A stretch of DNA of 64,000 nucleotides from Schistocephalus solidus (GCA_017591395.1 WEDG01001551.1:146727-210726); one strand, 5' to 3'. Shown: positions 35,266 through 48,600, counted from the stretch's first letter. Translations and numbers: made by a program. Notes: a model not told the origin generated them from the sequence alone.

Positions 35266-37259
35266 ACCCTATGGTTTTCACTTAAAGGAGGCATGACGGG
35301 GAATGATGGAAGAAAATGAGGGTTCCATTACTTCTACCCAAATGACATAAATGGATATTTCGTGGGGGGACATATCCGGTCGTTAGCCTTTTTCGGGTGT
35401 CAGTTAAAAGAATTGTTTCGAAGCCGCAGCCGGAGCCTATAAACGCCTCGCTTACTTTGCGAAAATTCATCTAAAAGGGGCTCCATCGAGATCAATATCT
35501 CTGACGCGCTGTCGTAAAACCAGTTAGGCATAAACAGGGTGACCCAGGATTATCCACTGGAATATAAACTATTTGTTGAAGTTATAAAATGCATTCTAAG
35601 ATACCCACGATGTGTACGGTGAGGACGAAATGGCAAAAAATTTAAACATAAAGGCCGACATCATGTATAGGAAGTAGCCAGTGGGCTAAACAAAAATGCG
35701 GTGCTGATAGCGGTTGAGCAAAGTGACCAATCACGCGCGCGCGAACATTTATATGCAAGCTGGCGAATATCAGTTACTTACAAGGACAGCGCGTACACAT
35801 AGACACTTTGAAGTGAAGAAACGGATCCGTTAATGTAAAGGGTCGCTAACTAACTTCCTCCAGTTACTAAAATGTAGGCTTTAAATTAAAAAACCCAAAA
35901 ATTTGGAACGATGGCAGAAAAGGCGGAGGCCAGTCTCCTCTGTCTTTGCCGGCAATATTCATCTGCCTAAAGTTGAGGCCCCACAACACGAAAATAAACT
36001 TAACACTTAAACTTAACTTAGCAAATCAAACGTGCTAGAAATACATTTTTATCCGTTAGGGAAACAGCTGGCAACGACCTAGTGTTGGTTTCAAAATACG
36101 CAAGTAAATATGGTGCCTGGGCTTCACAAAGCCTTGCAAGAAATTCAAAAATAAACTACTGTAGGTTCAGTGAAAACAACTAAATTTTCTGCTCATTAAG
36201 GACCATATGTGTTTCAGAAGTTTAATTAACCGAAGAGAATGCAATAATTTATTATTTCGCCGAAAAACTACAAATTGAACATAGATTGGAGAACGCTCGA
36301 GTCGGAGTGGCAGCAGAGACAGTGAGCAAAAAAAACAGAAAGATCACGTTGCCTTTCCGTGGAAAGGTACGGACTGTGGCTCAAGTCAACTAAAACGAGA
36401 AAGTGAAACAGTAAAGCTTAGGACGAAAAGAGCCCGAGAGTGCTAAACGATATCATCACAATTGTCCCTTTCATCTAAAGACTGACGGTGGCGAATTGTC
36501 TTCATGCATGAACGTGTAATCAGAGACGCCACTGGTGCAGTGCCGTCCGTGACACCCACATGGGCGGGCAAAATAAATCGACAACCCGCACGAAAAGAAA
36601 GATTATATGGTCAGGGAGGCCCACAGAAAAGTATGGAATGCATAAAGCACTGGCTCAAACTCCCAGTTGCGTAATGTTTTTACGAGCACCTCAGCCAAGA
36701 ATGTGAAGGAAGCCAGTACGCGGACGGGTACAGCCTAAAGCAAAGTGGGTCGACAATGGGCGTCATTTTCAAGGGGTCATAATTGTAGTATGATAGGTGG
36801 TTGACGCTTCCCAACACAGTCCTAATGCTGGTCACAGACGAAGGGCCAGGACAGGACTGAGACAAATCCAACCTGCACAGAAGCGGTGCCAGGACGAGTA
36901 AACTCTTTTGACCAGTAAGTTTCCAGTGCGACCGGTTGCACTGTCTAATATAATGCAGTGCGATTTCAACATGCTCTCTGACGGTGGCAAATTGTTTGCT
37001 TACGAAAGGTCAAGAGAATAAATTAATAACTAGTTATATAGATTCGTTTTACTTATGTACAGGAAGGGGTGTTTCGGTGACATTAGAAACTAAAAACGGA
37101 TACACTGGGATACGACCTCCTCTAGTCTCTGTTCACTGAGAAAGAACATGAAGATAAATGTATAACGAAATAACAACCTGGACAAGGAATGTCAGAAAAA
37201 GAACCATTCTGAATGCAAGTTCAAATCTCACTCCTCCGATGGGTTTACTAGGGTACATG

Positions 37260-38400
37260 AAAGTGGAATGCACCAAAATATTGACACATCAAGTAGACCT
37301 TACACCCCCCGTAACTCTCCCATCTCCAGCACTACCAAGTCCCCCTCTGCCAGCGCAGTGAACACCAGCAGTATCACTACCACTACCGGCTCCCAACCTA
37401 TTCTACCTACATCGCCAGCGCACACGCACACATCACGCATCAGCCTGATCGATCACTTGCGGATCCATCGCGTAGAGACTGGTGAACCACTGCCAAGAAC
37501 AGCAACACAACCACCGCACCCGTCCAAACTGACCACGCGCACTCGGTCATCATGTGGGCTTACTTAAACAAATAGGTGCCCACGACAATCTCCTGTTAAA
37601 ACCCTGGCCAAAACCAATCAGCACACACCTCACCAGCACAGGCATGACGCACGAATCCGTCTCCCATCACCCACTGCCGGCACGGAAACGGTATCCCTCG
37701 CCTAATTGGGAGGCATGCACTTTGGCCGTGTGGCCTCCATGGCATTCACATATATGTAGGATCAGTGCCGCCTACTCACTTTGTGTGAAACCATGGTGTG
37801 TTGTGTTGGGGACCAGGCCGTGGAGGTGGCACGTGCAGGCAGCCTGCCTAGTTCTATCAACTACTGCACCCTCTCCGAGCATCAGTTGCTAAAGCAGCTA
37901 AGACTATGGACTGGTGTATGGCGGAGGGAAGAAAGACTGAGGTCGAAAGTACACAGAGCACATTTTTCAAGAGCGAGTTGCAAAAAAATCTGTGGCTTGA
38001 AAGGTTGCCAACTGACAGGACCTCTCCGTCAGCCCATTGTGTGTGTGTTGTGTGGAGTGGCCGACTGATAGACAGAGAGCCAAGCTGCAATGGCTCCTTC
38101 CTAATGCTGACTTTCTGGCACTCCCACTCAATCGGATCCGAGCTGCCGCCCTTTTTTTCCTATTGTGCGAAGTCCTGGTTCTTCGCGCGCGGATCAAGGA
38201 ATGTGGTGGCACGCCTAGGCACGGATTCACGCCGCCCCAGCCACCTGCCCCCGACCCCACCTCCGGTATTGTTGACTCTTTCATGACCTGGAACCCAGGT
38301 GTGTGAGGAGAGAGCGCAGTAGTTGCAGTACAAGTCACCGTCCCTGCGCCCACTACTCCGTGGAACAAACAAGGGGACTCGTCAGAGTTGACGGTCAAAC
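37260..38400 (+). mobile_element. RTE C-terminal zinc-finger tail and 3' non-coding end
   Basis: 37,260-37,660 encodes a Ser/Thr/Pro-rich stretch and RISLIDHLRIHRVETGEPLP, the finger-linker motif found at the C-terminus of this RTE family (the Cys pair is lost here). 37,780-38,400 then carries the 3' non-coding units (GTGTGTGTTGTGTGGAGTGG, GCTGCAATGGCTCCTTCC, CACCTCCGGTATTGTTGACT). No RT is present: a 5'-truncated copy. Confidence 0.75.
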
Positions 38401-39259
38401 TGTCAGATTCAGTGGCTGACTACGCATTCGTTTCTGTCAACGTAAACCAGGCATTCACTGACTGTTTCATTAGAGCCGAAACACACTACACTGAATAACA
38501 ACACCGGCTGGGGAGCAGTCAGCACTAGCCCTCACTTCGGTCAGCCCACCGATTGAAACTATGATCAGAAGTTTATAAATTTTAAACATCAAAAAATATT
38601 GATGAAACTATGGATGTGAGTACAAACAGAATTAAGTGCCAGCTATATGACCGTATTCAGACCAAAATTTAATTAGGATGATATTACATGACGTGAAAAT
38701 ACCAAATTGATTTTTAGCGTTTTATAATTGCAACTTTGCTTAATTTTAGTGCACACAATATCCACCTTTTCGCGACAAAAGTATTCAAAAATTTGTCTTT
38801 TGTGTTTAGCGGAATGTAGCATGTACAAGAGAGATAAGCCGCTAAAAAAATGTATTAAAAGCGTCGAAGAACGCATCTTTCAGCCTAAGATAATCCCTTT
38901 AATCTCTCCACGAGGTTAAGTAGCATGGAGAATGCTGCGTAAAGGCAACTATTACTTCCTGGGGGTTCATTTTTCTCTGACAGCCTGAGCCGGTCTCTTT
39001 TGGGACCTGCAACCGTCATTTCTTGAGTTGATAATTAGATGCAAAAGTATACAAAGGAATTTAAAAAGTCCTTTTTCGAACCCTCCTGCTACTTTGGCCA
39101 GAAAGTATTCCTTATCAACCTACTAAATCATCCTTCAATAAAGCTGGTACAAGTAATTTGCACGGAAGCCCCAAATAATTAAACTGTTAAGTCCGCAAAA
39201 CCAATGGGTGCGCCATCCGCATAAGGTTGCTAACTTGTGCGTCAAAAGAGAAGACTCAC

Positions 39260-39338
39260 CGGCGCATTGCAAATTAGCCTGTTTCTCTTGTGAGTTCCGC
39301 AGAAGGCCCTTAAGAGCGAGTAGTTCTGCACGAAGAAC
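39260..39338 (-). CDS. RAB3IP-like: Rabin8-like exon 3 (end of Sec2 coiled coil)
   Basis: A 79-nt exon encodes VLRAELLALKGLL and then RNSQEKQANLQCA plus one base (exit phase 1). VLRAELLALKGLL matches the VLQAEVAALKTLV block that closes the Sec2 helix in Rabin8 and GRAB. The acceptor is a T-rich run ending TGCAAAG|GTT and the donor is GCCG|GTGAGT, a strong consensus. Joined to exon 2 there is a three-residue offset relative to vertebrates (RENH), which may be a lineage feature. Confidence 0.87.
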
Positions 39339-41952
39339 CTTTGCATAGAAAAAACCCGGAAATTTGCGTACTTTTGGGTACAACGTCAACAGATAAACAT
39401 TCGAATTACTGAGCGTGGTTGTACGAAGCATTCATAAGTTAAAAATAACGTTAGTTCATGTACGTGGTGCAATAGGTCTATGGATGTCAGCGACTGAAAT
39501 CAACAGTACTTTTTCGATTCCAAAGGACTTAGCAGGGTGAAAATTCGTCTTCGTAATATAGTGTCTAAACTTTAATAAAAGATTAATTGAGCATAAAAAA
39601 AGGAGAACTACACCGTGACACCATGCAAATACTCAACGAAGATTCGATCCAAAGTCCATGCAAAAAGCCCATCCTTACCACCTAAAATTTGAGCAAAATG
39701 GAGAGCTTTCCGTGCCCTTTACATAAACCACAATTGGACGGAAGGGTACTTCCATTCAACATCATTATATCCTTTATCACTCAGCCGCGTTTGGCGAGTT
39801 CGAATTTTTGCATGTTATGCAGGACTTGTCTTGTTCTGGTTCCGATTTGTTCAACACCTCCTTCCTTTAAGATGGTCCCTGGTATAAACATTGGTGAGTG
39901 TTGTGAATGGGAGATGTGTAAAGAAGGCAATAAGGCGGCATAACGTCTTGCGATCTGATTGGCTAAAGACCCCCTCACGCTACTTCATGCTCTCGATCGT
40001 AGCCGACAACGCAAAGGCCCCATGGGGTTGGAGCGCGGCTGATAGACTACGGCTAAGATTTTACAAAGGCCATGCTAATCACCCTTTTCAATGCCGGCAT
40101 TACTATAACGTAGTCTATTTAACGAAAGCAAACTTGCCCAAACGTTTCAGAATGGCCGAGTCAGGAGTTCCAGAGTGGTAAAGAAGACATGCTCAGTGAA
40201 ACAAGAGCTTTGTAGCCTGACGTTTCAGCTTCTCTCTCGAACCCATCATCAGAGACAGTCGCAGAATAGGGTACTAGGGGCACAATGGACGCAGTATTAA
40301 TACGGCGTGGTTGCCAGGCCATCACACGCCTGCATTATTTGACAGACCTCGTATTCATCACCGGGGTTCGTAGTTAATGCGATAAGAACTTGTCGGTTCG
40401 TACACGTGTTGTTAATGACCGTGAGTTCATCACTGTTGTCAATTCATGGCGCTACGATCACTGCGTAATTTTGCGCGCTGTCATCCGGACCGCTGATCGA
40501 CCTCATCATCCCCACGTAACTAGTAATTTTCGATGGGAAGCAGATATGGAGGAGGGACTCCTTTCGTCAATCAGGCGTGATGTAGAAACCGTAGATCCTT
40601 ACTCGCATATGCTGATTATCGCACAGGTGGCCCTGTTGTCATATGCGAATCCCGTTTGCATTTCACCCTCAATTTCTCAAAATGCATTGATGTGCTTTTC
40701 GACTACCCATCACAAAAGGCTCCCTTCTTCGCCTCTGAGCAGCTTTTACTCTTAGGTGGCAAATTTAGTCACACAAACCCAAGTCCACTAGTCTGGGTTT
40801 TCAAAGGTGTTGCCTATCACCCTCACCAAATAAAGTGAATAAAAGCAGTAGTTGCCTTCAATGTCGATGCATCCCTTGACCACAATCTAGTTGACTACGC
40901 TTAGTTTTATCATGCTAAAATAGAGTAACACTATCATTTCATTCAGCAAACTATTCTATCGAGCAACGCAAACGCTGAAAGAATAAAAGCTGGTTAACGG
41001 AGCATCAAACAGAAGCCTGGAAAGCCATTCCCTGCATGAAAGGCGTCTTGTTAACCGTCATAACCCGCGCGAGAGGCGCGAATCATAGACCACAGGCCAC
41101 AATTTGTTGCGGCGTGAGGTAACTTAAAGACAATGCAGGTTACCGAAACATCGGCCGGTGTTCACAAATGCGTTACAAGGATGGGGACTACAACGTCATT
41201 GAAACTATTTGAAAATTACAAACCCACCTACACGAACACCTTAGCTCTCAACTTGGAACGCAAATGACTGAAATTGGGCATACCTTTGACTTTTACTGAA
41301 CGGCCATCCAAGACGGAGGAAGATCAAAGACAGAACGGCCCACAGCAGAGGTTTTGATTAGAAAATCCAACTTAAAAACCGGGCATATTGATATCGTGGA
41401 CGTTCGAAACCCCCGCATCATTACCTAAACGAATACCACGATAAGATAGTCGTTGAAAAATTGAGGAAGTTAAGCAAACAACTGGACCAGGAGCCAGCCC
41501 GACCAGGAAGTAATGGTGCCACTGGACCAAACAGCCCCCAAGGGCCTTCCGCTGAGACGACTACTAACAACACAGGTATTTCTCCAACTCGCCCAACTCT
41601 CACACCCTGCTGAAGCAGCAAAAGATGAAAAATAGTCAACCAAACCAAGACCAAATAGCACGGAAAGTCATCGGAATTCCTACCCGAGCTTGTACATTAA
41701 ATGTTTTGCCAAAAGAGGGCCGACTAACTACTCCCAAAAGCCCGCAAGACCAAATGTTTTACGGCAAGCCCTTCATTTCTTCCGCACCTTTCAGATCCGC
41801 AGTGTTGTTATGGTCCCCTACTTCAACGACCTCACACTATGCATATCCAATTTTATAATTATTGTGCACAGTGGGCAAAATGGGCACTCAAATCTAGCAG
41901 CAGAAAAAATAAGAAAACGGTACTAACATGTTCTAGGCGCATTTGAACTTAC
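39339..41952. other. Intron 2
   Basis: About 2.6 kb between exons 2 and 3. Apart from the hammerhead-like motif at 40,211-40,260 nothing is recognised. The 121-codon plus ORF at 40,390-40,755 matches no family I know. Confidence 0.5.
40211..40260 (-). ncRNA. Hammerhead-like motif, PLE type
   Basis: Minus strand: GACTGTCT-CTGATGA (40,252-40,246), spacer TGGGTTCGAGAGAGAAGCT, GAAACGTC, AGGCTACA. The core bases are intact (CTGATGA, GAAA), stem I pairs GTCT/AGGC, stem III is the two-pair AC/GT type with C as cleavage base. Stem II pairs only TTC/GAA, which is weak. Of the three PLE-type motifs here this has the best core. Confidence 0.4.
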
Positions 41953-42021
41953 ATGATTTTCACGAATCTTCTCCTGAGCCCGTTTCTCTGCCTTGTGTTG
42001 GGCCCCAAAAGCCGCCTGTGT
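41953..42021 (-). CDS. RAB3IP-like: Rabin8-like exon 2 (Sec2 coiled coil, middle)
   Basis: A 69-nt, 23-codon exon in phase 0 at both ends encodes TQAAFGAQHKAEKRAQEKI followed by RENH. It continues directly from FEEANKM of exon 1 and corresponds to the MVREANVKQAAAEKQLKEA-type segment of Rabin8, with AEK conserved. The acceptor is GAATTTAG|ACA and the donor is CAT|GTAAGT, a perfect consensus. The upstream intron of 43 bp is typical of the small introns of flatworm genes. Confidence 0.87.
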
Positions 42022-42064
42022 CTAAATTCAAATTAAAAACTCGAAAGACGACATAAGTTTATAC

Positions 42065-42190
42065 CATTTTGTTAGCTTCCTCGAAAAGTGACGCCTGCAG
42101 TTCCATACATTCTTTATTCAACTCTTCAATGTACTGTTTTAGTTTCGCATTCTCTTCCGTTAAACGCTGAACTGACTGCTTTGACTCCAT
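42065..42190 (-). CDS. RAB3IP-like: Rabin8-like exon 1 (start codon, first half of Sec2 coiled coil)
   Basis: This exon encodes 42 residues, beginning MESKQSVQRL and ending LQASLFEEANKM. The SLFEEANKM block is the diagnostic segment of the Sec2/Rabin GEF coiled coil, which binds nucleotide-free Rab8. The start is the first ATG after an in-frame TGA 15 bases upstream, so translation probably begins here. The exon ends at ATG|GTATAA (intron at 42,064) in phase 0 and joins exon 2 across a 43-bp intron. Charged residues and Leu/Ile in heptad-like spacing fit a coiled coil. A longer isoform using another acceptor past the TGA cannot be excluded. Confidence 0.86.
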
Positions 42191-42222
42191 ATCATATGAT
42201 ACTCAATCCGAGAAGAGACGCT
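42191..42222 (-). promoter_or_regulatory. 5' leader with 3' splice acceptor (intron or spliced-leader site)
   Basis: On the minus strand a pyrimidine-rich run ending in TGTTTCAG (AG at 42,224-42,223) precedes 32 nt of leader before the ATG. A TTAAC branch-like motif lies a little upstream. The leader has an in-frame TGA, so it is non-coding. The acceptor could serve a 5'UTR intron or trans-splicing of a spliced leader, which tapeworms are known to use; the sequence alone cannot tell which. Confidence 0.5.
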
Positions 42223-44505
42223 CTGAAACAGGTAGATGTATATATTAGATTGTTAAGGCACAATCAACAACCAGTATAGCGAAAATCCGCAAAGAAGTGC
42301 ATGGATCGTTAGATTTTCACTCAAAACAGCAGGGACTCCGGTTGGATGGTAGACTGGCATCAGAGGGAACGGTTACCGGGGTTTATCATTGCATGCCTCC
42401 CCTGTATCAAGCCACGTCCCTATGCAACAACAATCGACAACAGATGTATGCGTTTCAAGGGGCAGTCAGAGCACACCCTAATTGCGCTGCACGCGCTCAT
42501 TTTCGCTGCTGAAAGCGTGCTTTCGTTTGATGGAGGGAGGCTTGATTCGGAAACCTGCCAATCGAATAACGCGGATGCAGGGCTCAAACACGTAGCTGAT
42601 TCATTTAATCAATTGTTTAACGAAAGCTGGTTGGCGGCGGAAAGAACAATAAAAGATCTTAAATGATATTTGTTGTAATGGTGTACTGGTTTGCTGAACA
42701 GCAAACAACAAAATTACGTAAAAAAACCGAGATTTTAGGCTAGAGTTGCAAGGTTTTGCCAAATCGAACACAGTTCAGCGCGGAATTCATGCTTTAGATT
42801 TTTGTTGAGATATACGTTAACAAACATGAGCAAATAATGCAAGTTCTGCAGAAGACCGACTGAACTGGCATCAACAGGACGAACAGTCGCGTAAAAAGTT
42901 CATTATCAAGCAAACAGTGTTCAAAGGTGGTTGGAGTAGACCCGAAAATCGCTCGGAGGGCAAGATAATCAGGTGAGGGGGACCGATATAAATCGTCAGC
43001 GAGTACTGTTCATAAGTCGAGGGCATTACTAGCTAAGGGTGTCATTAACTGGTAATCCGACAGGCGAAAAATTCACATTGAAGTCTGTATCCAGGGCCTG
43101 GACAACAGTTTGAGACAACTATTGACCCATCGCACCGACATCTTGTGTTCGCGTAGCCTTAATTCCAGCCTTTGTCCTCTTTAACCTATGTAAATGCAAG
43201 AAAAACTGATACAGGGAGTCTTGCAATCAAAACGAGTTTTTTTATCACATCTTGCTTAGTCAACCATGTGCTCGCACTATTTTACCGCACAATGTTAGCT
43301 CTGGTTAATTAGCAGTACCGATACTCAGCCCTACGGCAATAACAATAAACTTGAAAATATTTCAAAGATATGGCAAATAAATTGAAAGTTTCAGTGTATT
43401 TCAGATGTAAGTTGTCCATGGGCAAGTGTATAAGCACCGACTTAATTAAAGGGTCTGGGCAACTATCCCATCGGAATTGATCAGGGATTTGTCGGGCTTC
43501 CTGTGCTTTCTCTTCTAGCGTAGTACAGCGTGCCTAAATTATTTTAACGGTGTTTCCAAACAGTTCTATTTGTGCGCCACTGAATTACTGTTGGTACATT
43601 TGGCAATCTGATTAGTTTTGTTTATCCTTCTACACACGCGGGAATTCATGTCACTATTTTGGGTTCGTCTGACAATAACACAGAGAGAAGAAAGTTATAT
43701 TTCTCACTCCAGAATGCGAGCAACGTGAGAAAACATTACGTCTAGAATATCGTGAGAATTTTGATATAAAGACGATAAGACACTGGTTGTTATTGGTTAA
43801 AGGCAATTAGTTTCAGGTCTTGTAGACCATGTCCTGCAGCCAGTTTAGAAACGAGATACATTATCGGAGTTCCTTTGGTTGGGTTGTATGTTTCTAAAAC
43901 TAATGCGAACAAAACCTACGGAGTTTTGACTACTTCATAAAATTTTCGGTCATGAAGTATAACTGTTTTTAAAATTACGTCATATCCAGACGGTTGCGTA
44001 TGACGTAGTAAACCAAGTTAGTAAAAATTCGGTCTACAGAAGATCATTGAGCTATGTGCGTCAACCTGTGAGCACTATTCTTTTCAAAAACCTTGGCAGA
44101 GTAAATATACTTATTGTGATATAACATAAGTAAATGCTGCTACGTAAATGGGAGTGTTATAAGATGGAAATAAGTGTTCTCATCTTTCTAAAAATAGAAT
44201 ACAGTGGTCAGGGTCTGACAAACGATGAAACTAGTGGATACTTTTACTCTGCCAACACGGACAACCAGTCTTCGCCTCTAACCTCAGAAAGCAGTGTTCA
44301 GCACGATCGTCACACTCCAGTAATCGTCACTGTTCTGTGCACTAGCACATAGTTATAGGACGTGTGGCCCTAAAGGAATCCTCATCGACACCACACATTC
44401 ACTAAACATTCAGAGAAACTCCGCCGCCTACAAGCTTGTGTACGCATAACACGTGGTCGAAAATATTCTCGTCTGCGTGCCTAACCACAGGTTCCTAGAA
44501 TGACA
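42223..44505. other. Upstream region of the Rabin8-like gene
   Basis: 42,480-42,660 is richer in CpG than its surroundings and has a GATTGG (inverted CCAAT) word, so it may include a promoter or 5'UTR exon on the minus strand. A 106-codon plus ORF (42,346-42,666) over it matches nothing. The rest is unassigned. Confidence 0.3.
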
Positions 44506-44509
44506 TCGT

Positions 44510-45620
44510 TCATTTTGGCAGCCTGGAATGTCCGTCAACTTTTATGCGATTAAGTGGCAAACCGAAGCAGAAAGGAGGTCGGCTCTGGGTGCGCCGGATA
44601 TTGATCAACTATAAAGTGAACATCACGGTTTTCAGTATGACCCGATTCGCAAAACGGGGTGATATAAAGAACAGGCAAAAGGTAGAGTAAGGAGACGCCG
44701 GACTCGCTTTCACCATCAAAATAAACACCATACAATGGTTTTCATGCTTTCCGCAGGGAAACAACGGCTGCGGAGAAGATGCGATCGCTTATAAACGAAT
44801 TATGTTTGCCTGACGGATAGGACTCACAGTCGAAGATATCATCAGAGGCTGCCACAGACAAGGGCGATGGAAACACAAGGGATTAAACATTTATAGGATG
44901 CGACCAAACGGTAAAATACCTCCCATAATTAGTGACCTCCACCTTCATCGCGGATGGTTGCATTCGGTATAATTATTACCGTATGCGAACTTCCACTGCT
45001 GCAATTTCATCCTGCATAATATTTATTGGCATGATAATGAATTGGCAAGTGTCTTAACAAGCAACTAGAGGAGGGTCTTCTTTCGGAAAGAGGATATGGA
45101 TGTAGAAAAGCACAGAACCGCGGATATGATCTTCGCATCTAGCCGACTGCAAGAGAAACACAAAAAATGCGCACCAGTCTCTATAAAACCGAGGCTGACA
45201 ACGGTCATGTAGGGCTCGGATTAGCCTTGGTCGACACCTCTGCACTCAACGAGATGGTACCAAAACCGATATGACTCCATCTTACAGAACCCGACCACCA
45301 TCACCGTCCCTGTCACCCTAAGTGACACCAACAGCGTGAACAGCGGGAATACTCCTGTCTTGGTGCCCCACCTCTAACGTCCTTTCGCGAACAACATAGA
45401 TCGCTTTAATCTACCCAACTGCGGCGTCACCTTTGATTCACGAATAGGTCTGATCAGTCACTTGAGAATCCATCTTACTGCGACCGGGAAAGGTCCGCAG
45501 TCCAGACACTTTCCCATCACTCATGCTTTACCTGTCCACACAGCACTAGATCTTTTAAATACCGAATTAGTCTTTTTTGGAAATGCACGAAATCGCGAGC
45601 TGCTGCAACGGCATTACAAC
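44510..45620 (+). pseudogene. RTE-type LINE, highly degraded copy with internal deletions
   Basis: 44,515-44,830 gives, across frames, LAAWNVRQLL, a YKVNITVFSMTRFAKRG stretch and DAGLAFTIKINT, matching the endonuclease of the RTE at 59.7-59.0 kb. At 45,050-45,190 are LEEGLLSERGYG and MIFASSRLQEKHKK, matching the RT block before motif A. At 45,420-45,510 is TFDSRIGLISHLRIHLTATG, the C-terminal finger. Most of the RT is deleted. Confidence 0.75.
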
Positions 45621-48600
45621 TAACACCTTCCAAACCAGAAAACGACACTACCAATACTACCAGCTCCGTAGATAGTCTCAGCTTTGCCCTATCACTACTG
45701 CGAATTCGAATAATATATTGGCTTAGCCGGCCACTTGAAATCTGCGGTACCAAGAACAGTGAAATGGTGGCTAAGGCCCCAAAACACATCCATCGCTGAC
45801 GTCTCATACTTCTCCAGGCCATTCAAAAATAGCACATGTCTGTTAGGCTCTATGCGCAGCCTTCAATGCTATCAGTAAAATAACAAAGTAAAGACCCTAT
45901 AACAACATTTCATCTTGTACACACAAACACTTCATAGCCTACAGACGGATCCCAAATGCGGTCTGGTACATACAGACTGAACACCTAGTAGTGCATAGCA
46001 CGCACAGAGGGTCTGCTTAGCCTTGTTAACCACTGGGCTTGCACCCAACTCTTCATGCCCTGACTGAGCTTTGTCATCTAAACAAGGTGGGGGAAGGGTG
46101 AGGTAGAAGCTGCGAAAGTCCGTATCGCTATGAAGGAAGTAGTGCGTGTTGGGTAACGTCCACTTCGTGGGACTTCAACAGAATTCTTTATGATATAATT
46201 ATTAAAAAAATCTTCGTCAAGACTAGTCCAATAATCCCATATCTATCATGTTTAAATGGCAAAAAGTTAAGACGATCAGAATTGGGCGTGAGTGCGGTGG
46301 TAAACAAAACCAGAACGCCCATTTAAGTATGGTACAAGCGAAATTATAATCCCATGCGGGCCAAGAGTTAATGATAGAGAGGAGTTTCAAACCTCACATA
46401 ATCAAGTGTCATTAAGGTTGCATTTAGAGGCCACTGTAGTCCGATATTCACTCCTGAATGGGAAAGAGTCATCTCGTTAGTATATTGCATTCGAAGCGAC
46501 GACTGAGTGCCCCGTGAGATTTGGAAGTCGTGTTCGTTTGTTAACGGCGAGAAAACCCGCCATCGCGTGCAAAATTGGATCAACTTCCATTTATCCTCAT
46601 TTTATGGTGCCTTGCCAAAATTAAGCCAATTGTAATTAAGATTTGACTAAGTGACGCCCAGCCGACACATAAAGCGTAGAATACAGTTGAATTGGTGGTG
46701 TGTATTTTGTTATGAAAAATTTCTACGCTGTAAAAAGCACTTGATAAAGACGATTCTTCAATTACTGCTTCCAAAGAGGCTTAATATGAAAACAAGAAGA
46801 CCAAAAACAACCTAACTAAAAGGACTTAATGTAGAACTGGATTACTATGAAAACGTTTTGGTTCTACATGGTGAGTTTAAATAGAGGCTAAACTACTTCA
46901 TGAGTGAATTGGAAAGAAAAAAGCCTGTTCGATGGATCATAAAGCCTTTAACTCCAATTCTCTATAATTTTTGCTTTACATTGGCGACTAAAGACTTTGA
47001 CCTATGTCCCACGCACAGAAATATCCTGACGAAATTTAACAAGTGGGCGGCTAAACAATGCGATCTGCAATACAAGATACATTATCGTGGATGAGTTTTT
47101 GTGCTACACATGTACACAAGGATGATAATTTGTTTTCATAGGCTTGCCGCGCTCTCCCATGGATACGTAGCAGACAGCGAGACAGCCACGCGAAACGGTG
47201 ACGATGGCATCTCATAGTTGCAGATAACGACACACTTAATTTCTCCGATTACAAATTTTAAGATATAAAATCGATAAGCTTGATCACATTAAGATGCGGT
47301 CTCCCTTATCAAGAACACAATTAACCAACAACTGTAAGATTATAAGCTAATTTTGCTCTGAAAACTAATAAATTGTCAACAGTGTTGCTGAGAACAGTTA
47401 CAATAACCAAATGGATGCACGAACACACGCCTAAGCCAAAAGGATGCAAACGCAACCATTTGAGTTCTACACACAGGCAGTATGTACCGATATATTTAAT
47501 AATTACGGTAATCAGCGTAAAATCAAGATTTGAATAAGCAATCGCTTGAGATTTTGTCTAACACTGACAAACGACTCCTAAAAAATACAGCAGCATTAAA
47601 TATTTATATACATAAAAATAAAAGCAAACTATTTTATAAAATTTCAAAAACAGAATTCAAGGTAAAATAGGGAATAGAAGGTACGATTCATCAGACATAC
47701 TTTGAAATTCCGGCAAAATTCCAGCCTAGTAAAACCTTAGAAATCAGTTTTCCTTTTTATTTTTTTCCAGGGCAATTTTAAGTCCACTTACTAGCATTTA
47801 CCTAGGTTTTTATGATTTTTTGCACATAATTTAAGGATTTTTATTATTGATTATTTTTAATCTACAAAAATGAAAATTCCACCCACTGACACGGAAAGCT
47901 CAGGTATTCAATGTAAATCTATTCACGCTGAAAAAATTTTCCCGATTTTCTCGTAGCCGTTAAAAACTCATACATTATTACCCTATTGGTATTCCATCCA
48001 TTATGATCCAACCCCTACCCGTTGTTTTATACTTATAACTTCGACTCCGTTATATTGAAATGGTACATGGCCTAAGTAGAAGTGTTCGTGGCACAATTTT
48101 GGAGCAATAACTTTTGCACACCTTTTGGTTTCACTGCAGTTCTATCAACTGTTTCCTTTTCTTGATTCTGCGTATGCTGCGATTATGTCCAATCCTGAAT
48201 TAGTTTCGTGATTTGCTGATTGTTATTTGACTAATGTGTGCTGACTCCTGCGTTGACCGCACATGTTCATTTGGATCCAGTGTTAGTACACCGCCCGTCA
48301 TCATGGACCAGAGCGAAGCATATAACTACCAACCGAAGATCGGAGTTCATGTGATTGATCTTTTTGGTAGTGTTATATTAATTAGAAAATGGCTGAAAAA
48401 GTCATATCGGTAGGCCCTTTATACAAGCTGATAATTTATTAGTTGTCTTTCTATACAAACCAGCAGGTTGTAAAATCGTGCTCGAAATCTTGAAAAAATC
48501 GATCTTTAGGCCTCTACCAAGTGGTGCTGCACATGGTTCATTGCCCATTCTGGACATAAATGCTCCGTTATATTTGTTTGCGTCGATCATCAGTCTCAAA

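Larger units (their letters stand above)
31146..39259. other. Intron 3 (with embedded elements listed separately)
   Basis: About 8.1 kb between exons 3 and 4. Stretches 31,150-32,070, 32,560-34,250, 34,420-35,090, 35,970-37,250 and 38,410-39,259 show no recognised content. A 68-codon minus ORF at 32,784-32,578 (ARRRRSPSTPSSSSNAITK) has coding-like composition, but I could not place it in the Rabin8-like reading frame. Confidence 0.5.
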
